A stretch of DNA of 20,007 nucleotides, from contig JBBTQP010000021.1 in NCBI GenBank assembly GCA_038065635.1, positions 1 through 20,007 on the forward strand, written 5' to 3'. A model generated the notes under the pieces. That model was not told where the DNA came from. It saw nothing but the letters and a program-made list of their open reading frames with translations, and made no database searches. Origin of the DNA: JAHJFW01 sp038065635 (GTDB lineage Bacteria > Patescibacteriota > Patescibacteriia > 2-12-FULL-60-25). Below are positions 14,445-20,007 of the stretch, piece after piece; positions within the stretch are counted from its first letter, which is position 1, and every line of letters starts with the position of its first letter. A program made the translations under genes and the position numbers.

Positions 14445-14474
14445 AGTATATTATTCCATTTTGTTATATTCCAA
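14445..14474 (-). promoter_or_regulatory. Promoter and candidate operator of the controller-nuclease operon
   Basis: On the minus strand TTGGAA (14469-14474), an 18-bp spacer and TATACT (14445-14450) lie 9 nt before the ATG at 14435. On the plus strand ATTATTCCA (14450-14458) and TATATTCCA (14465-14473) form a direct repeat offset by 15 bp that covers the spacer and -35. This is a good place for an Xre-type operator. Confidence 0.6.
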
Positions 14475-14518
14475 ACTGTCATACGACGTATATTGCCGTT
14501 TCACTATCCGTTATCCCA

Positions 14519-14527
14519 TGCTACGAT
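14519..14527 (+). promoter_or_regulatory. Extended -10 promoter of the zinc-ribbon gene
   Basis: TGC-TACGAT ends 9 nt before the ATG at 14537. The -35 region is poor. It sets the start of a gene whose ORF runs on upstream. Confidence 0.5.
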
Positions 14528-14536
14528 TTCTTCATT

Positions 14537-14863
14537 ATGGATCATGCGCATTCATCGCAGCTTCTCGTCCACTGCCCGCTGTGTCAGGCCATGTATAAGA
14601 ATGAAGAGGTTCGGTTGCTTGGCGAACGCGGACAGACGCGGCTTTTTCATTGCTCCTGCCTTGCGTGCGGCCATGCCATGCTCGCGATTATTCTTGAAAC
14701 TCAAGGATCCATCTCTTCCGTCGGCGTGGTCACGGATCTGGAAGCGCACGATGCAATGAGATTCCGCAGCGCCGCCCCCATTTCAGACGACGATTGCATT
14801 AGAGCGCATAGAACGCTCGAAGAAGAAAGCGCGGATTTTTGCAAGGAATTGTTGAAGGTGTAG
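14537..14863 (+). CDS. Small zinc-ribbon hypothetical protein
   Basis: A 108-residue protein of unknown function. Five cysteines sit in a zinc-ribbon-like pattern: CPLC at 13-16 and CSCLAC at 39-44, 22 residues apart. The middle (ILETQGSISSVGVVTDLEAHD) looks like a beta hairpin, and the C-terminal ~35 residues are a charged helix with DDDCIRAHRTLEEE. The start at 14537 is chosen because a TGC-TACGAT box lies 9 nt upstream and the preceding in-frame residues are not protein-like. It lies 47 bp before rplY in the same direction, although rplY appears to have its own promoter. Binding of nucleic acid or a ribosomal partner would be guesswork. Confidence 0.65.
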   Translation: MDHAHSSQLLVHCPLCQAMYKNEEVRLLGERGQTRLFHCSCLACGHAMLAIILETQGSISSVGVVTDLEAHDAMRFRSAAPISDDDCIRAHRTLEEESADFCKELLKV

Positions 14864-14869
14864 TTTCCA

Positions 14870-14898
14870 TTGACAGCCGTTCAATATTGTCGTATGGT
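14870..14898 (+). promoter_or_regulatory. rplY promoter
   Basis: A perfect TTGACA (14870-14875), a 17-bp spacer and TATGGT (14893-14898) lie 12 nt before the ATG at 14911. The leader would be about 5-6 nt with no Shine-Dalgarno sequence. It begins just after the stop of the upstream gene. Confidence 0.7.
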
Positions 14899-14910
14899 TG
14901 GGCGACTTTT

Positions 14911-15612
14911 ATGACACTTGCATTAACCGCGGTAAGCCGCACAGAGACTGGGCGCCAAGCCACAAAGGTACGTAATTCCGGGAATATCCCTGCCGTTATT
15001 TATGGCAACGGGATCGCTTCACGTAACGTAACCTTGGGCGTTTCAGAGTTTCGAAAGGTATATCGAGCAGCAGGTAAGTCGACGTTGCTCGATGTCGCCA
15101 TTGACGGCGCAGAACCTCTCAAGGCCTTGATCCAGGAAGTTCAGCCAAATCCTTTGACGCTCGAACCACAGCACGTTGATTTGCGTCAGATCAAAATGGA
15201 TGAGGAATTGACCATCGAAGTTCCGCTTGAATTTATTAATGAAGCTCCTGCCGTTAAAGAACTCGCCGGTACTTTTGTGCACGCGCTTGATACGGTTAAG
15301 GTGCGATGTTTGCCCGCGAATCTTCCACACGAAATTCAGGTTGATATTTCATTGCTCAAGACTTTCGAAGATACGATCACTGTTGCGGATCTTAAGCTCC
15401 CTTCCGGAGTTAAGATTATCGACGAGGGTGATATCGTTCTTGCGACCGTAACGCCGCCTCTCACCGAAGACCAGTTGAAGAAACTTGAAGAAGGCACTGC
15501 CATCGATATTACAGCCGTGAAAACCGAAGCTGAAGAGAAGAAAGCGGAGAAAGAAGCCGAGGAAGCCGCCACCGCAGCTGCGGAGGAAGCTCCAAAAGCC
15601 CCCAAAGCATAA
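14911..15612 (+). CDS. rplY: 50S ribosomal protein L25/general stress protein CTC
   Basis: Binds 5S rRNA in the large subunit. The 233-residue protein is the long TL5/CTC form. The N-terminal L25 domain (about 1-90) has the typical RTETGRQATKVRNSG and IPAVIYGNG, and the C-terminal beta domain (about 95-185) has VPLEFINEAPAVKELAG. The last ~45 residues are a Lys/Glu/Ala-rich tail (KAEKEAEEAATAAAEE) of low complexity. The start at 14911 matches the usual L25 N-terminus; the ORF extends 24 codons upstream through the promoter. L25 is not universal in bacteria, so its presence is mildly informative. Confidence 0.93.
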   Translation: MTLALTAVSRTETGRQATKVRNSGNIPAVIYGNGIASRNVTLGVSEFRKVYRAAGKSTLLDVAIDGAEPLKALIQEVQPNPLTLEPQHVDLRQIKMDEELTIEVPLEFINEAPAVKELAGTFVHALDTVKVRCLPANLPHEIQVDISLLKTFEDTITVADLKLPSGVKIIDEGDIVLATVTPPLTEDQLKKLEEGTAIDITAVKTEAEEKKAEKEAEEAATAAAEEAPKAPKA

Positions 15613-15619
15613 ACATACG

Positions 15620-15628
15620 TGGTATTAT
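15620..15628 (+). promoter_or_regulatory. Extended -10 promoter upstream of the DUF3048 gene
   Basis: TGG-TATTAT (15620-15628) is an extended -10 in the rplY-DUF3048 gap. It lies 7 nt before an ATG at 15636 that opens a nine-codon frame, and 29 nt before the DUF3048 ATG. Confidence 0.5.
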
Positions 15629-15635
15629 TTTCGGC

Positions 15636-15665
15636 ATGAGAAAACGATTTTTTTCGCATGTCTGA
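15636..15665 (+). CDS. Possible nine-codon upstream ORF overlapping the DUF3048 start
   Basis: ATG at 15636 opens a frame encoding MRKRFFSHV and stops at TGA 15663-15665, overlapping the DUF3048 ATG at 15658 by 8 nt. It sits exactly where a leaderless start is expected relative to the TATTAT box. It may couple translation to the next gene or may be chance. There is no protein-level evidence. Confidence 0.3.
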   Translation: MRKRFFSHV

Positions 15666-16731
15666 AACTCGTCGCGTAAAGATTTCATTTGCAACGCTCA
15701 TGAAGCGATCATGGCCCGTTATCGCTTTGGCGGGTTTTTTGATTTTCGTTCTCGCCGCGCTCACGATCGCAATCATAATCAACACGCATCCGTTTCAAAA
15801 AAAATCAGGACCGGACGGAAAAGATATCGTAGTCCCGACAACCACGGCGCGCGAGTTGGTTCCTCGCATGTTGGATGGAGTGCAAGTGCCGTTCGAAGAA
15901 GCTGCACTGCAGCCGTTTGCCGTGATGGTAGAAAATTCGCCTGACGCGTGGCCGCTTGTCGGATTGGCTAAAGCGAATCTCGTAATCGAGGCGCCGGTTG
16001 AAGGAAATATTACGCGTTTTCTCGCGGTGTTTGATGCGACTACGACCGTTGATCAGATAGGTCCGGTTCGTAGCGCGCGGCCGTATTTTGTGGATTTCGC
16101 AAACGGACTTCAGGCGGTTTACGCGCACGTCGGAGGGAGTCCCGAGGCGCTAAGTTTGATTCACGTGCTTTCTTCTTTTAGAAATTTGGATGAGTTTTCC
16201 AGCGGTAAATATTTTTGGCGATCGTCGAAGCGTGCCATGCCTCATAATACATATACTCGAATTGATTTGTTGCGTTCTGCCGCGGAAGACAAGGATTGGT
16301 TAACGGCCCCGTTTCGTCCATGGCGTTACGCATCATCATCCGAATCCGGCGATGTTCGTGAGCTCACGGTTCCATATCCAGGAGTTTTTTCAGTGCGATG
16401 GTCATATAATTCCTCCACGGGACAGTATCAACGTTTTCAAGCGAAATCCGAACAAAAAGATGCTGACGGGGCTTCTGTAAAAGCTGCGAACGTTGTGATT
16501 TTTTATTCCGAGTCCCAAGTTTTGGATGATTTGGGACGGCTGCGTATTCGAACGACTGGGACAGGAAAGGCGAAGCTTTATAGGAATGGAACGCAGAAGG
16601 AGATTGTTTGGCGCCGAAGGTCGGGTGAATGGATTTCGTTCGAGGCGGTTGACGGATCGACCGTGGAATTCGCGCCTGGAACCACATGGATCGAAGTAGT
16701 GACTACGTCGGCGAAAAATGGTAGTTTGTAG
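15658..16731 (+). CDS. DUF3048 (YerB-like) membrane-anchored protein
   Basis: A 357-residue protein with a short basic N-terminus, one transmembrane helix at about 19-42 and an extracytoplasmic DUF3048 region. Recognisable family phrases are LDGVQVPFEEAALQPFAVM, NLVIEAPVEGNITRFLAVF, IGPVRSARPYFVDFA and YAHVGGSPEAL in the N-terminal domain. The C-terminal domain has VVIFYSESQVLDD and SGEWISFEAVDGS. The function of DUF3048 proteins is not established; the family is common in Gram-positive and CPR bacteria, where it is usually exported. A hairpin element starts 6 nt after the stop and murA follows. Confidence 0.85.
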   Translation: MSETRRVKISFATLMKRSWPVIALAGFLIFVLAALTIAIIINTHPFQKKSGPDGKDIVVPTTTARELVPRMLDGVQVPFEEAALQPFAVMVENSPDAWPLVGLAKANLVIEAPVEGNITRFLAVFDATTTVDQIGPVRSARPYFVDFANGLQAVYAHVGGSPEALSLIHVLSSFRNLDEFSSGKYFWRSSKRAMPHNTYTRIDLLRSAAEDKDWLTAPFRPWRYASSSESGDVRELTVPYPGVFSVRWSYNSSTGQYQRFQAKSEQKDADGASVKAANVVIFYSESQVLDDLGRLRIRTTGTGKAKLYRNGTQKEIVWRRRSGEWISFEAVDGSTVEFAPGTTWIEVVTTSAKNGSL

Positions 16732-16736
16732 TGAGG

Positions 16737-16835
16737 AATCTCACACTATGAATAATAACTTCTCTCGCTGCGGAACTCGCTGCGCTCAAACAGTCCTCGC
16801 TTCGATAAGTTATTATCCATAGTGTGAGATTTTTT
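16737..16835 (+). repeat. 3' hairpin element with conserved core, ending in a T-tract (copy 2)
   Basis: Arms at 16737-16761 and 16807-16831 are 25-bp inverted repeats with one mismatch. The 45-nt loop carries CTCGCTGCGGA, CTCGCTGCGCTCAAAC and AGTCCTCGC, the same core and sense orientation as the element after nusG. The downstream arm runs into six T (16830-16835), so it can act as an intrinsic terminator for the DUF3048 gene. The murA ATG follows immediately. Confidence 0.8.
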
Positions 16836-18167
16836 ATGCCTATCTCAAAAAAGATTATCAAGAAACGTTCATATCTCATTCGCGGAGGCGAGCCACTTCG
16901 TGGAGAAGTTCGCGTGCCTGGCGCTAAGAATGCGGCAACGAAAGAATTGGTCGCATCCCTGCTCGCGGATTCTCCTGTTACGCTCCACAACGTTCCGGAA
17001 ATAGGGGACGTGGACGTGACTCTGGAAATGCTTTCCGCTCTCGGCGCGAAGGTTTCATTTAAGAAAGGAATGGCTATTGTAGACGCGCGTCGTTTGAAAA
17101 CGGAAAAAGTTGCTGAAGCTTTCAGCCGAAAAAATCGCATACCTATTTTGTTGCTCGGGCCGCTTCTTCATCGTTTTGGCAAGGCAATGATTCCTGCGCT
17201 TGGCGGATGTACGATAGGAGCTAGGCCCATTGATTTTCATCTTGCCGCGTTGGAAAAAATGGGAGCCGTGATCGTGTGCGATAAAGGTTTTTACACTGCT
17301 ACAACCAAACGATTGAAAGGCGCGATCATCGATCTTCCATTCCCGTCCGTAGGCGCGACGGAGAACGTGATGCTCGCCGCCGTAAAAGCAAAAGGGACGA
17401 CCATAATCCGAAATGCCGCGGTTGAGCCGGAGATTATGGATCTTGCCGTTTTGTTGCAGTCCATGGGCGCGATCATCAATTTGGACGTGAATCGTACATG
17501 GGTGATCGAAGGAGTGGAATCATTGCATGGCGCCGAGCATCGCGTGATTCCGGATAGAATCGTGGCCGCGTCATTCATGGTTGCGGCTGCGATAACCGGA
17601 GGCGACGTGTTTATTCGCGACGCGCGTCAGACAGATTTGCTTTCATTTCTGAACGCGCTTCGACGCGTTGGAGTTCCGTTTGAGATTCAAGAGGACGGGA
17701 TTCGCGTTGTAGGGGCGCATGGTGATGCGCCCTTGCGTCCTGTCGTTATTGAAACGGACGTTCATCCCGGATTCATGACTGATTGGCAGCAGCCGTTCGT
17801 GATGTTGCTGACGCAGGCCAAAGGCGTGTCCATGGTTCATGAAACAGTTTATGAAGAGCGGTTCGGATATACGGACGCGCTAGTAAAAATGGGAGCAAAC
17901 ATTCAACTTCATCGCGAATGTTTAGGCGGAAAACCTTGCAGATTCGTCAACCAAGATTATCGTCACAGCGCGGTCATCGTCGGACCCACTCCGCTCAAAG
18001 CGGCAGTGATCGTCATCCCGGATCTTCGCGCCGGTTTTTCATATTTGATAGCCGCGCTTATCGCAAAAGGAGAATCAAAACTCACCGGCGTCGAACTGAT
18101 CGAACGAGGGTACGAGGATATTATTGGGAAGCTGAAAGGATTGGGAGCGGATATTGAGGTGCTGTAG
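16836..18167 (+). CDS. murA: UDP-N-acetylglucosamine 1-carboxyvinyltransferase
   Basis: Catalyses the first committed step of peptidoglycan synthesis, transferring enolpyruvate from PEP to UDP-GlcNAc in the cytoplasm. The 443 residues span the EPSP-synthase-like fold. Lys31 in VPGAKNAATKE, Cys125 in GGCTIGARPID, FMTDWQQPF and the arginine in IPDLRAGFSY are the expected active-site positions. The catalytic Cys is kept, whereas fosfomycin-resistant MurA proteins often have Asp there. ATG at 16836 directly follows a terminator T-tract; a GTG at 16824 inside the hairpin arm is an unlikely alternative. It may use a promoter within the hairpin element (TATTAT, 16811-16816). With rodA it shows that a peptidoglycan wall is built. 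Confidence 0.95.
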   Translation: MPISKKIIKKRSYLIRGGEPLRGEVRVPGAKNAATKELVASLLADSPVTLHNVPEIGDVDVTLEMLSALGAKVSFKKGMAIVDARRLKTEKVAEAFSRKNRIPILLLGPLLHRFGKAMIPALGGCTIGARPIDFHLAALEKMGAVIVCDKGFYTATTKRLKGAIIDLPFPSVGATENVMLAAVKAKGTTIIRNAAVEPEIMDLAVLLQSMGAIINLDVNRTWVIEGVESLHGAEHRVIPDRIVAASFMVAAAITGGDVFIRDARQTDLLSFLNALRRVGVPFEIQEDGIRVVGAHGDAPLRPVVIETDVHPGFMTDWQQPFVMLLTQAKGVSMVHETVYEERFGYTDALVKMGANIQLHRECLGGKPCRFVNQDYRHSAVIVGPTPLKAAVIVIPDLRAGFSYLIAALIAKGESKLTGVELIERGYEDIIGKLKGLGADIEVL

Positions 18168-18172
18168 AATTG

Positions 18173-18256
18173 TGTCATTCCCGTGCAGACGGGAATCCAG
18201 ATACAAAAGGAAATATTCACCTTTGATACTGGATCCCCGCATTCGCGAGGATGACA
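18173..18256. repeat. Dispersed repeat, TGTCATTCCCGTG...GACGGGAATCCAG family (copy B)
   Basis: This is a near-identical copy of the element at 9387-9469, with matching TGTCATTCCCGTG start, shared GGAAATATTCAC centre and GAGGATGACA end. It fills the gap between the convergent murA and prmC, where its stem could help both genes terminate. Confidence 0.85.
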
Positions 18257-18282
18257 GAATGGAGTGATTAGGCCGGAAAGTT

Positions 18283-19208
18283 TCAGTAGTATATTTCCAT
18301 AACCCTGTCTCGTTTCGCTAGATCCTTGTGAATTTGGATTTTCATTTTCGTAAAAAGCGACTTCGCCAGCGTGCGGAGTTTTTTTGTTTGTGGAGGATCG
18401 TATTCCAAAAAGAGATTGAAGAAGGGGAGGCGGCTCGACGCGAGTTGTCGTAGGAATTTTTCAATAAGTTTTAATCCGTCTTTTCCGGCGAACAGTGCGG
18501 AAGACGGTTCGTATTTCACAACGTCAGTATCCATCTTTGTTTTATCGCTCGCAGGAAGATACGGAAGATTCGCCGTGATAATCAGTCCACCTTCTCTAAT
18601 TCGCGCGAATAAGGGTAAGAGAGAAGGAGAGAGGAGGTCGGCTTTTAGGAAGGAGATGTTTTTTGCTTTAAGGCGCTTTGCGTTTTTTTTGGCGAGCGCG
18701 ATGGCGGAGGATGAAATGTCGGTTGCAATAACGTGAGATCTTGGAAGATTTTTTGCGATCGCGAGCGCGATGGCGCCGGATCCGGTACCCACGTCCCAGA
18801 TCGTAGGGGCGNNNNNNNNNNNNNNNNNNNNNNNNNNNNNNNNNNNNNNNNNNNNNNNNNNNNNNNNNNNNNNNNNNNNNNNNNNNNNNNNNNNNNNNNN
18901 NNNNNNNNNNNCGGAATCAGCGCGCGTTTGTCCGTAATAAGTCGCAATCCGTAAAACTCCTTTTCACCGAGAATATACGCGACCGGTTCATGTCTCCGTC
19001 GTCGAGCGACAAGTTTTTTGAATTTCACTGAGCACTGAGAACTGAGAACCTTATCGCTATGTATCTTCATCCACGCCCTATCTTTTTTCAACACATGCGC
19101 CATCAAAATCTCCGCCTCAAATCGCCCGAGATACCGGTCTTCCTCGCAAACGATTTTTTTTGGCTGAAGCTCGGCCGCGGCGCGTTTCAGCAATTCGGAG
19201 ATGGTCAT
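18283..19208 (-). CDS. prmC: Peptide chain release factor glutamine methyltransferase (interrupted by assembly gap)
   Basis: Methylates the GGQ glutamine of release factors. The N-terminal helical domain (1-99) has the family segment EPVAYILGEKEFYGL and ends RALIP. After the 100-N gap, the Rossmann domain resumes with DVGTGSGAIALAIA, VIATDIS, and NLPY where PrmC normally has NPPY. Codon phase on each side shows that the true gap must be 2 modulo 3, so 100 is a placeholder. E. coli PrmC has about 25 residues here, or roughly 75 nt. The gene is therefore probably intact. The start at 19208 is supported by TGC-TACACT 6 nt upstream; the longer ORF would run back into tRNA-Val. Confidence 0.85.
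18812..18911. other. Assembly gap of exactly 100 N
   Basis: This is a scaffold placeholder inside prmC. Reading-frame phase and family length suggest the real missing sequence is shorter, about 60-80 nt. Confidence 0.95.
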
Positions 19209-19214
19209 GGGGTT

Positions 19215-19223
19215 AGTGTAGCA
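19215..19223 (-). promoter_or_regulatory. Extended -10 promoter of prmC
   Basis: On the minus strand TGC-TACACT ends 6 nt before the ATG at 19208 and directly follows the T-tract of the tRNA terminator. The -35 is poor. Confidence 0.55.
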
Positions 19224-19243
19224 AAAAACTCCCGATCGAGAGT
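19223..19243 (-). terminator. Intrinsic terminator of tRNA-Val
   Basis: On the minus strand ACTCTC-GATC-GGGAGT forms a 6-bp stem (one G-U pair) followed by TTTTT. It starts 9 nt past the tRNA 3' end. The plus strand also has a T-tract, but the stem there has a mismatch. Confidence 0.8.
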
Positions 19244-19251
19244 TTTTTTCA

Positions 19252-19328
19252 TGGTGGACGTTGGAGGGTTCGAACCTCCGACCTTTCGAATGTGAATCGA
19301 ACGCTCTAACCAACTGAGCTAAACGTCC
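19252..19328 (-). tRNA. tRNA-Val (anticodon CAC)
   Basis: A complete cloverleaf folds on the minus strand. It has acceptor GGACGTT/AACGTCC, D arm GCTC...GAGC, anticodon stem TTCGA/TCGAA with loop TTCACAT, and T arm GGAGG-TTCGAAC-CCTCC. Discriminator A73 and an encoded CCA (19252-19254) follow. The anticodon CAC (19292-19294) reads GUG; A35, C36 and A73 fit valine identity. It is followed by an intrinsic terminator and then prmC. Confidence 0.93.
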
Positions 19329-19340
19329 TTGATTTTACTA

Positions 19341-19369
19341 TGGTAGCCCTTCGACAAGCTCAGGGACTA
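19341..19369. repeat. Dispersed repeat, CCCTTCGACAAGCTCAGGG family (half copy)
   Basis: These 29 bases are identical to 5551-5579, without the second arm present there. It lies 12 bp upstream of tRNA-Val, in the same orientation as the first copy relative to the gene that follows it. Confidence 0.75.
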
Positions 19370-19421
19370 ATATTTTATTGTGCGTGAAGGATATCCTAAG
19401 TCGGATTTACGGACAAGGTTT

Positions 19422-19904
19422 TTATTTCTCCTTCCATTTCGCCAAGAAGTCCGAACTGGACCAGAGTTTTGGTTCGCCGATTCCGGTTTCGATTGTGATT
19501 CCGAGTTCCTGACAAACGTCCCATTCGGGTATGGTCTCAGGAGAGAATCTGTCTCCGCCTTTTGTGAAAACGTGCGGACGGATTTTTCGTAACGCTTCGC
19601 GCACTGTCATGTCATTTTCAATCTCAAATGGCACAACCAGATCCGCTCCTCGTGCGTAAGACATTATTCGACATCTGGTTTGTACGTCTTGAAACGGCCG
19701 TCCTTTTTTCGCGCTTAAAAAAGCGTCGCCGTTCACGATCACGACAACAGTGTCGCCGAATTTTTTTGATTCGGATATCACGCTCAAGTGTCCCGGATGA
19801 ACAGGATCGTATCCGCCGGAAGTGCAGACTATTTTTCCGAGTTCATCGCGATGAATATCGAAATAGTCGAAATCGACGATAAGGGCCGGGAGGTGGGAGT
19901 TCAT
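19422..19904 (-). CDS. HxGH nucleotidyltransferase (RfaE/TagD-like), second copy
   Basis: A 160-residue cytidylyltransferase-superfamily protein. The nucleotide-binding HPGH is at 36-39 in GGYDPVHPGHL. KKGRPF (67-72) and RCRIMSY (78-84) are typical following elements, and KLWSSSDFL (146-154) occupies the place of the ISSTxxI motif. It is related to, but clearly distinct from, the enzyme at 576. The start at 19904 is chosen because a TTGATA-16-TAGACT promoter with an extended TG lies 11 nt upstream; the ORF runs 17 codons further back through that promoter. The sugar-phosphate or alcohol-phosphate substrate is unknown. No partner kinase is visible before the window ends. Confidence 0.8.
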   Translation of the reverse strand: MNSHLPALIVDFDYFDIHRDELGKIVCTSGGYDPVHPGHLSVISESKKFGDTVVVIVNGDAFLSAKKGRPFQDVQTRCRIMSYARGADLVVPFEIENDMTVREALRKIRPHVFTKGGDRFSPETIPEWDVCQELGITIETGIGEPKLWSSSDFLAKWKEK

Positions 19905-19915
19905 GAAGTTAATAG

Positions 19916-19943
19916 AGTCTATCAGGTTTTGGAGGACTATCAA
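19916..19943 (-). promoter_or_regulatory. Promoter of the second nucleotidyltransferase
   Basis: On the minus strand TTGATA (19938-19943), a 16-bp spacer ending in TGA and TAGACT (19916-19921) lie 11 nt before the ATG at 19904, giving a leader of about 4-5 nt. Confidence 0.65.
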
Positions 19944-19950
19944 GTTTCTC

Positions 19951-19990
19951 GTCATTGCGTAGCCAATATACTAAAAGGCGCGGCAATCTA
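19951..19990. repeat. Half copy of the GTCATTGCGAG-family repeat
   Basis: GTCATTGCG (19951-19959) and GCGCGGCAATCTA (19978-19990) match parts of the element at 6118-6200; the latter is the exact complement of 6161-6173. The right half would be beyond the window or is lost. Confidence 0.5.
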
Positions 19991-20007
19991 ATAGAAGAAA
20001 ATTATTA

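Noticed and set aside
18283..19208. prmC as a frameshifted pseudogene
   Set aside because: The frame disagreement comes only from the 100-N placeholder; both halves are intact and collinear with the family.
19209..19313. Longer prmC start
   Set aside because: It would run through the terminator and into the tRNA-Val gene; the N-terminus at 19208 matches the PrmC family.
1..20007. CRISPR array, insertion sequence or prophage
   Set aside because: No regularly spaced direct repeats, transposase, integrase or phage structural genes seen; repeats are short inverted elements.
1..20007. UGA recoding as in Gracilibacteria or SR1
   Set aside because: UGA ends rodA, the 259-residue membrane protein gene and the first nucleotidyltransferase at the expected positions, and no conserved domain runs through an in-frame UGA.

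Overview
The window reads as a compact stretch of a small-genome bacterial chromosome, most likely from the Candidate Phyla Radiation (Patescibacteria, Parcubacteria-like). This is an inference from the short intergenic spaces, the almost complete lack of Shine-Dalgarno sequences, many single-gene housekeeping units, a DUF3048 (YerB-like) protein, and several lineage-type hypothetical proteins. UAA, UAG and UGA all end genes here, so there is no sign of the UGA recoding known in Gracilibacteria or SR1. A run of exactly 100 N inside prmC shows that this is a scaffolded draft or metagenome assembly. No gene-free stretch exceeds 300 bases; the longest, 6107-6370, is packed with inverted repeats.

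Layout. (1) 37-3804: nucleotide and folate genes. dfrA, thyA, a P-loop kinase and a HIT protein lie on the minus strand. A plus-strand pair (HxGH nucleotidyltransferase and a two-domain deaminase) is embedded among them. Together they suggest dCMP to dUMP to dTMP with tetrahydrofolate recycling. (2) 3969-7244, minus strand: secE, nusG, rplK, a membrane-anchored hypothetical protein, then rplA with its own promoter and leader. (3) 7327-9339: gyrB, with a near-consensus promoter ending 6 nt before its ATG. (4) 9528-11563: a one-helix membrane protein followed by the SEDS glycosyltransferase rodA. (5) 11668-14474: an AT-richer restriction-modification-like island. (6) 14537-18167: a zinc-ribbon protein, rplY (L25/CTC), a DUF3048 lipid-wall-type protein and murA. 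(7) 18283-20007: prmC, tRNA-Val(CAC) and a second HxGH nucleotidyltransferase.

The most interesting system is the island. One ORF fuses a complete LexA repressor (winged helix, Ala-Gly cleavage site, Ser/Lys dyad) to a beta-class SPPY DNA methyltransferase. Convergent to it lie a small Xre-type controller and a 350-residue protein. That protein shows DHH-phosphoesterase-like acidic and histidine motifs rather than an evident PD-(D/E)XK nuclease core. I infer a restriction-modification or defence unit whose methyltransferase could be controlled, and perhaps released, by RecA-stimulated LexA self-cleavage.

Two further themes run through the window. Many start codons sit only 6-12 nt downstream of a -10 box, implying leaderless or nearly leaderless mRNAs. 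Several repeat families occupy the gaps, including a hairpin element found directly after two genes (nusG and the DUF3048 gene). It has a conserved loop core, but stem arms that differ completely between the two copies.
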